64,000 nt of DNA from Asterella californica (lineage: Eukaryota > Streptophyta > Marchantiopsida > Marchantiales > Aytoniaceae), in assembly GCA_036924285.1 (NCBI GenBank), contig JAYKYS010000023.1, positions 2,199,206 through 2,263,205 on the forward strand, in the 5' to 3' direction. The notes below the pieces were generated by a model that worked only from the letters and a program-made list of their open reading frames with translations, searched no databases and was not told the DNA's origin. A program made the translations under genes and the position numbers. Within the stretch, counting starts at the first letter, position 1. Every line of letters starts with the position of its first letter. Positions 55,175 to 64,000 of this stretch are shown piece after piece.

Positions 55175-55917
55175 CGATCTCCATCACAACTCAGCCGAGT
55201 CCTCTTTTGAAGTCGACAACTTCTCCGTCTCAGCTCTTTGAGTCTCGTCACTTCTCGACTACTGACGTAAGTAGCGCGGCCACATCGACGCACTTGTGTC
55301 CTCTTGATAGATCACCCACTCCACAACTTGGACAAGGATCTTCGCCTAGAAGATGAATTGGCGCTGGTGACGATGGACCCACTCGAAGACTTAAATCAGT
55401 AAACTTCCGCTTCTCTTTAGCTCTCTCGGTTCTGATTCTAGTTGGACAATTCACAACTTTGTGTCCCAACCCTCTACAGAAATAACACCACAAGTTGATT
55501 TCTACTCTTCTCCTCGGAGATTCTACTTGAGGTTTAGTACTAGGATTTTCAAACTCGACGATAATCTCTCTCGAACTTTCTCCGACACTTACTATGACAT
55601 CTAGACCTTGAGGAAGGTTTCTAAGTCTAACTTTCCAATCTTTTGAATTTCCACTCATGTTGCACCTTCTCAACCATTAAGTGGACAAAATATCCTAGAG
55701 GAAAATAATTCTACATCACTTTCTTAACTCTTCCGAGCTTTATATTGGAAATCGTGTATTATACATGCTATACACGAAATAAAATCTAATCTAAAATTAA
55801 CTATCGAAGATATGATCCTCCTCACCATCATTTGTACTAATCACAACAAACATCTTGAACTCACTCTTGTAAGGATCCAACTCTACTTCACCAGGAGCAT
55901 TCGTGACCTCCACAGTG
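55175..55917 (-). pseudogene. G2 copy C: inverted segment with ORF-Z
   Basis: This 743-bp stretch is the reverse complement of the segment equivalent to about 44190-44925 of copy A, while both flanks are in plus orientation. It carries ORF-Z on the minus strand (55248-55673) with both zinc clusters and a frame change after SVVEK caused by a missing base near 55250. About 120 bp of ORF-X was lost at the left breakpoint. Confidence 0.85.
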
Positions 55918-56114
55918 AATGGTGGAGAAGGCGGTGATGCGACTCAGGCTCATGATTACCTTGGGAGAAGAGATGGCACAAGAGGTGTTGTTACAACCAT
56001 TTCCTTTCATTTTACCTATGGTAGATTATTCGCGAATAGAATTGGTGATGTTCGTACTCTTTTAGCGAGTAGTTATTGCACAAAAATTAGAAGGGTAGAA
56101 AGAATAGTTACAAG

Positions 56115-57989
56115 ATGGGGAAGTTATCAGTGTTTCATGGGAAGGACAATGAAGATGTAGAACCATTTGTACGAGACTTCAAAAGGGGTTGCATCGGAAA
56201 CAACGTGAGAAGGAAGGAAGAATGGGTGTTGTTACTGCCAGAGTTTTTAGAAGATTTTGTTCTTACGTGGTATGACGACCGAGTGAAGAGCAAGACACCT
56301 GGTGCAGTTGAGGACACATGGGAGACGTTGAGTAATGCACTCATCGAAGAATTTCTTCCAAAAGAGAGTTATGAGAAGCTCATGGTGGAGCTTACTCATT
56401 TGAAGCAACGGGACGACGAGAAAGTTCGGCAATATGCCGAAAGGGTGGATAAGTTGGAGCAACGGTTTCGGACGGTCCTACGGAAGAGTGGAGACAATGT
56501 GGAGCTAACGATGGCGGGGATTGGAGCAGTGTTGACCAAGAACTTGGTGGGAGGGTTGAGGCCTTCAATTCGAACCCAAGTGAGGTACGAGAAGCCAGCA
56601 ACCAAAGCGGAGGCTATCAAGATAGCGACAAATATGGAAGAGAGTTTGGATGAAGGAGATATCATCCAACCTCATCATGCTGCTCTGGTGTCAACTCCGA
56701 CTCCTGGTGTAGTCATAACGATCGCACCTGCACCATCACAATTGGTGATTGCTTCAACGTCAGCTCCTACTCCAACGGTGGGACCAAGACCGTTTGTCCC
56801 AACAACGATGTCTACTGCCACCTCTGATTTTCATGCCGAGCTGAAGAGCATCACCGATACTCTTGCGGATCTCAAGATAAACGTGGTGCAGTTACGAGAA
56901 TGGAGGAACAAAGGTGGAGGAGGAGGTCAAAGAGGTTACGACAACAATCCCAACCGAGGAAATCAAGGTAACTTTGGAGGCAACCAAGGTAACTTTGGAG
57001 GAATCACTTGTTGGACGTGTGGAGGTTCTCATTTCCAGCGAAATTGTCCTAACAACGGAGCAAGAGGTGCCGAAGCTGTCAGAATGAATGTGGGTGGAGG
57101 AAATCCATCACAAGGACGAGACAAGGGGGTGGCTACTATCGATGTCGTGCGAGATCCCATCTACGAGAAAGGAGAGAGTTCAAACTCTTCTCATGCACCG
57201 GTGGAGCTTTTAGCTCAAGAAAGGAAAAGAACTAGATTTTCTGATGAACCGGTTTTCATGGAGGAATCAACTAGTAGAAGTACTCGTTCGAGTAATGTTT
57301 CGAGTACACCAAGGGAGCCAAGAAGGAAGCTGGGGATGGCGGATTTCACCATTTCATCTTCCCAAGCGAGATATGATGTGGTTGAAGATGTGGGTGCTCA
57401 GAAAGCCAACATCACTGTTGGACAACTGATCGCACTTAATCCCAGCTTACGAAGGGAACTCAGAGGAGGACTGAGTTCTAAGAGAAGCAAGAAGAAGAAA
57501 CCCAAGAGCAAGACATCAAAGTCTGTGGGAGTTGGTGTGGTGGATGTGCATGCTTCAGAGGTATGCACTAGGGCTTCAAAGATTGAAGTCCGGTTGAATG
57601 GTCACTACGTCTCTGACGTATTGGTGGATGGAGGATCGGCTGTCAACGCCATATCGGAGAGGTTGATGAAGAAGTTGGGGATGGAACCAACTCGCCCGGC
57701 TAGCATTGTCGTGGGGATGGCTAACAAGCAACGGGTAAGACCTCTTGGTGTGTTAAAGAAGGTGGTCGTGTCTGTGATGGGAGTTCAAACGTTGATGTCC
57801 TTTCAAGTGTTAAAGGACTCTAGTTATGATTTGCTCCTAGGTAGGTCTTGGTTGAGAGCTGTGCGCACCACTGATAGGTGGCACAAGGGATACTTACGGA
57901 TTGGGCCTAGAGATCATAGAGTGATAGTTCCTCTCTCGGGTGTTGGAGTTGTGACTTCTGACTCTGATAGACCCACTAGTGACTACTAG
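56115..57989 (+). pseudogene. G2 copy C gag and protease
   Basis: 624 aa: gag, Gly-rich repeat, CWTCGGSHFQRNC knuckle and protease (VLVDGGSAVNAIS, DLLLGRSWLRAV), continuous through the place where copy A lost four bases. It ends at TAG after PTSDY where other copies have TGG (Trp). A second stop, TAA, lies at about 58097 (TTA in copy A). Confidence 0.92.
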
Positions 57990-58118
57990 GAATCTGATAC
58001 GGAGGATGATCAGAGTGTATCAGAAGTAGATATCGGAGATTCTTACGATCAAGAATCCTCGTCTGAGGACAAAGGATTTGGTCGAGATGAATCATAACAT
58101 CAGCTTAGTGCTATTGAC

Positions 58119-61001
58119 TTGTTGCCTCGACCAGCAGTGGAGAAAGATCCTGACAAAGAAGAGTTGAGTGAGGCAGAGATTGTGAGAAGACTCTCTACCC
58201 TGAAGTTTGGTATCAATGTCACTCAAGAAGAGAAAAGTAGATTCCTAGATATATTTCAAAAATATATCCATGTGTTTGCTTTCAGCTACAAGGATTTGAA
58301 GGAGGTGACTCTCGAGACTCATCGAATCAAATTGGAGGAGCACGCAAGACCAGTTCGACAGAAGCAGAGAAGGGTCAATCCCACAACGGCAATGATGGTC
58401 AAGGAGGAGATAGACAAGTTGAAGGAGGCGAGTTTCATCTATGAGGTGGAGAACTCAGAATGGGTTTCACCCATTGTGATTGTCAAGAAGAAGAATGGTA
58501 AGCTGCGAGTGTGCATAGACTATAAGAAGCTGAATGCAGTTACCAAGAAGGACTATTATCCTCTACCATTTATAGATGAGATTTTGGAGGAAGTTGCTGG
58601 TCATGAGTGGTACAGCTTTGGTGATGGTTATAGTGGGTATAACCATATCAAGATAGCATAGGAGTACCAACAGTTGACTACTTTCACTACTCCTTGGGGA
58701 ACATTTGCATTTCGAGTGATGCCATTCGGACTGTGTAATGCTCCGGCCACGTTTCAAAGGTTCATGAACAAGGTGTTCGAACCATTCATAGGAAAGTTTG
58801 TTCGTGATTTCATTGATGATTTCTGTGTGTACGGACGAAAGGAGGACCACTTTGATCATGTGATCAAAGTTTTGCAGCGGTTGGAGCAAGCCAACGCTTC
58901 TCTAAATCCAGAGAAGTGCATCTTTGGCTGCGAAGAAGGTCTGCTGTTAGGGCACATCATTTCCAAGAATGGAATTGCGGTAGATCCTGAGAAGGTGAAG
59001 AAGATTGTGGATCTTCCATTTCCGATCAACTTGACAAAGTTGAGGCAGTTTCTTGGCATGGTTGGATATTATCGTAGGTTTGTCTTTTCCTTCTCAAACA
59101 AAGCAATAGCTTTGACTATGTACATGAAGAAGGGAGTTGATTTCGATTTCATAGTGCATGATCAGAAGGCAAAGGAAGCATTTGAGGAGCTGAAAAAGGC
59201 ATTAGTGACAGCTCCTATACTTGCTAAACCTGAGTGGAGTAAAGCATTTATTATGTATACGGATGCCTCCAATGTAGCAATCGGATGTACATTAAGTCAA
59301 CTAGATGGAGATGGGTATGATCATCCTATAGCTTATGCTAGTAGGCAGATGGTTCCAGCGGAGAAGAATTACTCCGTGACTGAACGAGAAGGATTAGCGG
59401 TGATCTTTGGATTGAAGAAATTTCGACACTACTTGCTAGGAGGGAAATTTTCCATAGTCACAGATCACAAGGCTTTAAAGTATATCTTTAATAAGCCTAA
59501 TGCCGAAGGTCGTATTGCTCGTTGGAAGATCCTTCTAACAGAATACGATTATGTGATCGAAGATAGACCAAGGAAAAAGCATGTGAATGCTAATCTTTTG
59601 TCGAGGGCTTATGATGATGAGGGAGAAGAACCGTTTGATGATTCATTTCCAGACGAGCATCTGATGACCATCACAAGCATCGAGGAGATACCGGAAGAGT
59701 ACAAGGAAATCTGGAATTTCCTTGTAGATGGCTCTTTTCCAGAAGGTATGCATACCCGAGAACGTAACGCGTTGATCAAGAGATGCAAACCTTACACCAT
59801 GGTGGAGGGAATTCTGTTTCATCAAGGAGCAGATGGGTTACTAAGGAGAGGAGTTGGTCAGAAGGAGGCATTCAAGCTAAGGCACGAGTTTCACGACGGA
59901 ACTGTTTGCGGAGGTCACTTTGCTGGTAAGATAACAGCCTTCAAGATTTTGGATGCGGGTTATCACTGGAGAGGGATTTTCAAAGAGTGTTTAGACTATT
60001 GCAAAACTTGTGACGTATGTCAAGCATTTGCTCTAAAGTCTACTAGAACACCTCCGTTAAGATCAATTCCAGTATTAGGGCCGTTTGAGAAGTGGGGTAT
60101 TGACTTTGTAGGTCCTCTTAATAAGACACCTCGAGGCAATAGATACATTGTAGTCGCCACTGACTATTGTACCAAGTGGGTAGAGGCTAGACCTTTGAGA
60201 GAGACCAATGAAACAGAAGTCGGTAGATTCCTATGGGAGAGGATCATCACGAGATTTGGATATCCGTTAGAGTTGGTCTCAGATAGAGGAGGAGAGTTTG
60301 TAGGGAGCATGACTAGTGCTATGCTACAACACTTTTCTATCAAGCCACGAGTAACGACTTCATACAAACCAAATGCTAATGGTCTTGCGGAGAAGACCAA
60401 TCTTACACTTTGTATGATGCTCGCCAAAGATGCTGGTGTTGAAACTGCGAAACATACTTGGGATAAGAGGCTACATGTCATCTTATGGGAGTACCGAACG
60501 ACAACAAAGACTTCTACTGGATACTCCCCATTTCGACTGGTTTATGGAGTGGAGTCCAAGTTGCCGATCCAATTCGAATTGGATACTTTTCAAACTATTC
60601 AACGAAAGTTGAAGAGGTCGAGAGGAGAAGACGTGGTCAGATCAAGAAGGGAGCAACTCATGGAGTTGGAAGAGACCCGAGCGGTCGCAATGATCCGGAT
60701 GGAACGAGCTCAGGCGTATCAAAAGAAGAGTTACGACAAACGGTTGGACAAGAGGGAGGTAAAACCTTTTCAAGTCGGAGATTGGATTATGTTGTATGAT
60801 GCTATCAAATTCAAGAGGGCTAGGAAGAAGTTTCTTCCGAGATATTTTGGTCCTTTTGTTGTAGATAAGGTGTGGAGCAACTTCACATATGACCTTCAGG
60901 AGCTGGGAGGAAGGAGATTTGATCGAGTAAATCATGACAAGTTGAAGTTGTTTCATCGACGAAAGCTCTCTCTTCACTCCGAGGACGGAGCGAAAATTTA
61001 G
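58119..61001 (+). pseudogene. G2 copy C pol: RT, RNase H, integrase
   Basis: Frames 58119-58661 and 58674-61001 are in the same phase, separated by TAG where copy A has CAG (KIAQEYQQ). All RT, RNase H and integrase motifs listed for copy A are present, including FIDDFCVYG, the zinc domain and the DDE residues. Some changes affect conserved places (DRPRKKHVNANLLSR for DRPGKKHANADLLSR, FGYPLEL for FGCPLEL). At least three stops in gag-pol make it non-functional. Confidence 0.92.
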
Positions 61002-61014
61002 TCCAGGGGTAAAA
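61002..61014 (+). other. G2 copy C polypurine tract
   Basis: TCCAGGGGTAAAA directly before the 3' LTR; one G of the usual run is changed to A. Confidence 0.8.
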
Positions 61015-61927
61015 TGTAACGACCTATGTTACACATAGGAAGTTTGTCTATTAGTAAGGTGTTTAGTTATAACTAAGTGTTGAGAATGTTTATTGGCTGC
61101 CAAAGTACTTTAAGGATGTATCAAGTTAGTCATGACTATCTAAAAGTTAGTTATGGTTAAACTTAGCTGTACTTTTGGCAGAATTCAGATATTTGCTAAA
61201 GAGTGAGCACTACTATCTTGTCATCTTGTCTAAAAGGTAGAAAGGAGGTAGAAAGTATCCCTTATCTCCTTTTTGACTTGATATTAGTGGTTGGATTAAA
61301 GTTGTGGACTTTGTGGGCATTAAAAACAAGAAGAGATTCCACATGTTTCCTTTTTAGTGGGTCCTAGTGTAGAGGGGGGGTGGAAATTCGAGATTCCTTG
61401 AGAATATTCTAGAATCCTTCTAGAAGTTGTTGACTTTGAAGGAATAAGCCCATGTGAAAAGGTAAAAAACCCATGTGATCAATGCTTTTACCTTAAGTAA
61501 TATCTTAGTAAAACCCGGTAAAAGTAGTTACGGCTGAGTTACCGGGGGTACCAAAGTAAAAACCTAGAATGTATAAATAGAGGAGTAGAGAAGAGCTCCT
61601 CATCCTTGTTTTCACATTGTCGTAATGACAACTTGAGTAATATAGAGAGTGTGGGATATTTTTAGCATGTGAGAACTTGAGAGACGTCGTTAGAATGGAG
61701 GATTTTAGTTAAGGTGTTTAAGGAGATTTTTAGTTGATAAGTTTGTGGGTGTATGAATGAGTGAACTCAGCATTTTCCCATCAAGTTCATGGTGTGCTTC
61801 CATCAAAGCCATCAGAGGTGACCCCTGAGTGAGAGACAAGCCCGACATGTTGCAGATTCGTGGATAACGATCGTGGAGGTTGAAAGATCGGGGGGTAGTT
61901 GATCGATAGGACCGCGGAGGGTTTACA
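61015..61927 (+). repeat. G2 copy C 3' LTR
   Basis: 913 bp, TGTAACGACC...GGTTTACA, TATAAATA at 61572-61579. It is followed by GAAC and then LINE ORF2 sequence. Confidence 0.93.
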
Positions 61928-62978
61928 GAACAGCATGCTGAAGAGCTGGAAAGTGGTACAGGGCAGACTCCTTTTTCACGGGTGCAAACCTTAATTGCCG
62001 GGGTCGCTTTCCTCCCGAATGGTGGTCGAGCTATGGCAAAAGACGAAAAGGGTGGAGGAGCCTGAAAAGAGAGAAGTTCTAGGGACTCTGAGAAGAAGAA
62101 ATCTAGATACACTTAACGCATTCAAACTAGAAGATCTGCGGGACGCGATGAGGGGAACCTCGCTCCACCAAGCCAGGGGAAGACCTGAGCAGGAAGCCGG
62201 AAGGGCACTGAGAAGCCTCACGAGGTGGGCGGGTGAGGTTCAGAACATTGAAGGGGGACTGCAGGGAAGCCTAAGCTGGTCCTGAGGGAAGAGATAGGTG
62301 AGGGAAGGGGGTGGAGACAGGAACTAAGAGAATGGAAGCAATTGCTCTCTAGCACAACTCCTAACGGTGAATCCTTGAATGGAAGATGGGAGGTTAACGA
62401 CTCCGCACTTAAGTGAGAAGAGAGGTGAAGAAGAATCTGGCAGCTGGGGGCACAGTCAGAACGAACACCTGGATCTGGAAACTCGTGAATAGAGGGTTCT
62501 TCACGAACCTAAGGGCTATGAAGATGAAGGTGAGTGATGGGCAAGGCGCGAAAGGGTGCAGAGAGGCTGAGACAGTGGAACATCTATTCTGGGCCTGCCC
62601 AGCGACCAAAGAAGATGGAGAAGGTTCCAATTGCATAAGCCGGAATGCGGGCTCGACTATCGAGAGGAGAGCGGTCTGCTAGAAACCATCGACAGGGTCC
62701 TAGTGATAAGGAAAAGCAACCCAGCTCTCCTCCTCATCCTGGTGGAACACACTAACGGGACGTGGAGGGAACGGACGGACTGGATCTTTCAGAAACTAAA
62801 GTCGGAAAGACCAGCTGCAAGAATTATAGCTGAAGTGGTGAAGACGATGTGGGCTGGTCTCAAGGAAGACTCCAGTAACGATAACAAGAAGGCGTGGACG
62901 AAAGAAATGACAACCCTTGGACAGGTACAGAACAATCTAAGGGATGGTGCTAGCGCAAGGCTGGATCGGAACTCCTAA
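61928..62978 (+). pseudogene. LINE ORF2 C-terminal region with zf-RVT
   Basis: Continues ORF2: SMLKSWKVVQGRLLFHGC, MVVELWQKTKRVEEPEKREVL, then NTWIWKLVNRGFFTNLRAMKMKVSDGQ...CREAETVEHLFWACP, the Cys/His-rich zf-RVT region found after plant LINE RTs, then TWRERTDWIFQKLKSERPAARII to a stop at 62978. Several phase changes and stops. No RNase H domain is apparent. Confidence 0.75.
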
Positions 62979-63020
62979 TTCCTTCGTCCGAATGAGCAAG
63001 AAGCACGAGAGGCGGAGAAA

Positions 63021-63659
63021 ATGGAAAAGGAAGAAATGTGTACCAAGGAACAGGGCAAGAGATGGAAGAGCAGTACCTGGACTTGGGTGATGGAGTCGAA
63101 TAGAAGCAACCCCGAGGGATCGGGTAAGGATTACCTAGATATGCCGACTTGGTCCCTCGTCGTGCCCGGCAGGAATGCCAATGATGAGGTGATGATCGAG
63201 GAGACTCTGACGAAGTGGGACCGGCTGAAGGAGACGTCCTCCTGCCACGCGAAGATGACCACGCACAGAGAAAAGGAACCTGTCAGAAACATTGATGAGT
63301 GCAGCAACAGAGGCAAGATTACCTCGATCTCCGCGAGCTTACGAACTGAAGACAATTCGAGTGAAAACCCTACTGATCATGAGTGGCAGATCAAGAGCAG
63401 CAAAGACAAAGTGCAGTCCCGGACGAGGAAGGAGCCCATCCACGGTCGTCGTCTGGCGATGGCGGACTCTGACCCTGACAGGCATGACGAGAAGGGCTGG
63501 GAGGACTCAGCCGCGAGGGGGAGCGCGAGGAGGAATGAGCGGCAGTTTAGGGGTTCGGCGGGGGTGGATCGCCCTAGGGCTCTCTTAGCTAGCTGTCATG
63601 TGCCTTATACATGGGTGGCTCCCGTTAGCCGGGTAATAAATCACGACCAGGCCCACTGA
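63021..63659 (+). CDS. 212-aa ORF at the LINE 3' end, unknown function
   Basis: An uninterrupted hydrophilic frame from ATG 63021 to TGA 63659, 38 bp before the A-rich end. Charged, rich in Ser, Arg, Asp and Glu (MADSDPDRHDEKGWEDSAARGSARRNERQ), no Cys clusters or known domain. The duplicate at 54.1-54.5 kb keeps the second half open; two of its differences are silent and two change the residue (R to H, H to Y). It is the longest clean frame in an otherwise broken element. It could be a remnant of the ORF2 C-terminus or 3' UTR open by chance. Confidence 0.35.
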   Translation: MEKEEMCTKEQGKRWKSSTWTWVMESNRSNPEGSGKDYLDMPTWSLVVPGRNANDEVMIEETLTKWDRLKETSSCHAKMTTHREKEPVRNIDECSNRGKITSISASLRTEDNSSENPTDHEWQIKSSKDKVQSRTRKEPIHGRRLAMADSDPDRHDEKGWEDSAARGSARRNERQFRGSAGVDRPRALLASCHVPYTWVAPVSRVINHDQAH

Positions 63660-63697
63660 GGCCGTTTATTCTAAATAAATATTTTTTAAAAAAAATC
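63660..63697 (+). other. LINE 3' end, A-rich tail
   Basis: ggccgtttattctaaataaa followed by tattttttaaaaaaaatc, directly before the target duplication. A short impure A-tract is normal for an older plant LINE. Confidence 0.8.
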
Positions 63698-63713
63698 ACC
63701 ATTCTATCTCAGC
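63698..63713 (+). repeat. LINE target-site duplication, right copy
   Basis: ACCATTCTATCTCAGC, identical to 36637-36652. Confidence 0.88.
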
Positions 63714-64000
63714 AGTGCACAAATTGCTGACACAAAGGGAAAATAGAGAGTTTCGAGTGTCATTGCTCAAGTACTCCTTCCGTGTTCATTCATGCCACAT
63801 CCATTCTGGAATGCTGCAAATAAAGAAGATAAGCTATCGACTTCATTTGACTATTTTCATCGATCGACCCTAAACCCAATCCCTTCCAAGACTTGTGATC
63901 TCTCTCTCTATAGACGTACATCGTTCTCCTCCACAAGTCATCATCATTCGCTACCCCTTGAAGAAACCCCAGATGTTAGCCGAATATAGATAGGTGTAGT
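63714..64000 (+). repeat. Right arm of inverted repeat, second part
   Basis: Matches the minus strand of about 1710-2003: shared TGCTCAAGTACTCCTTC, CATTCTGGA and AGATAAGCTATCGA. The match still holds at the window edge (GATAGGTGTA), so the repeat continues beyond 64000. Confidence 0.78.

Larger units (their letters stand above)
41991..61927. mobile_element. G2 block: chimeric nest of Ty3/gypsy copies of one family
   Basis: Four blocks in order: plus-strand copy A (41991-50023) lacking its 3' LTR; minus-strand copy B (50025-54104), from mid-gag back to a full 5' LTR; a duplicate of the LINE 3' end with host flank (54124-54529); plus-strand copy C (54530-61927) with an internal inversion and a 3' LTR. 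The outer LTRs differ at about 25 positions by eye over 914 bp and are not flanked by a matching duplication (GGTC left, GAAC right). LINE sequence is also missing across the insertion. The outer LTRs therefore come from different events. Misassembly should be excluded. Confidence 0.85.
36653..63697 (+). mobile_element. L1-type LINE retrotransposon, interrupted by the G2 block
   Basis: Non-LTR element in plus orientation with DUF4283/zinc-knuckle ORF1, an endonuclease-RT ORF2, and an A-rich 3' end (aataaatattttttaaaaaaaa) flanked by 16-bp target duplications. Roughly 5.3 kb lies left of the G2 block and 1.8 kb right of it. The 5' 1.1 kb is inverted. ORF2 sequence between the RT palm (LQSQLQHW at 41985) and the later SMLKSW region (61930) is much shorter than usual, so part of ORF2 was lost when the G2 block formed. 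Frameshifts and stops are frequent; it is inactive. Confidence 0.88.

Noticed and set aside
41991..61927. A single G2 element with two matching outer LTRs
   Set aside because: No matching target duplication, an inverted third LTR inside, a LINE fragment inside, and missing LINE sequence across the site.

Overview
This is a window of nuclear DNA from a eukaryote, most likely a green plant. The evidence is GT-AG introns in the one clear host gene, plant-type retrotransposons (Ty3/gypsy, Ty1/copia, and an L1-type LINE with a DUF4283-like ORF1), a short Arabidopsis-type TTTAGGG motif, and a ROCO (LRR-Roc-COR) protein without a kinase domain, the architecture of plant TORNADO1-like proteins. The amount of old retroelement debris and the ROCO gene make a bryophyte, lycophyte or related non-seed lineage my best guess, but the sequence does not prove it. 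I see no bacterial operons, rRNA or CRISPR array, and I recognised no tRNA gene by eye.

Layout. 1-2.7 kb is AT-rich intergenic DNA with one arm of a diverged inverted repeat (about 1710-2612). 2.7-14.3 kb is a decayed minus-strand retroelement with gag-like coiled-coil pieces, split by a young minus-strand gypsy element, here called G1 (4240-11868). G1 has two 799-bp LTRs that are nearly identical and a 4-bp target duplication GTCC. 14.8-17.05 kb holds a decayed gypsy relic: a zinc-knuckle ORF, one 755-bp LTR and an integrase C-terminus with the start of a chromodomain. 18.6-19.5 kb holds a copia RNase H relic and a probable LTR. 21.4 kb has a lone WD40-repeat fragment. 24.2-30.6 kb is the only intact host gene, a three-exon minus-strand ROCO-family GTPase of about 1536 aa. 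30.6-35.9 kb is gene-free.

From 35.9 kb to the end, the second arm of the inverted repeat is interrupted by a 27-kb nested insertion. The outer layer is an L1-type LINE (36653-63697) with a 16-bp target duplication and a 5' inversion of the twin-priming type. Inside its ORF2 lies a chimeric block of one gypsy family, here called G2 (41991-61927): a plus-strand copy without its 3' LTR, a minus-strand partial copy, a stray duplicate of the LINE 3' end with host flank, and a second plus-strand copy that carries an internal inversion. All pol genes here are broken by frameshifts or stops.

How the parts relate. G1, G2 and the 14.8-kb relic share a feature I do not know from standard gypsy descriptions: a separate upstream ORF (ORF-Z) for a small protein with two zinc-binding motifs, in addition to the knuckle in gag. 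The ROCO gene is the one cellular function in the window and is probably a GTP-regulated scaffold or signalling protein.
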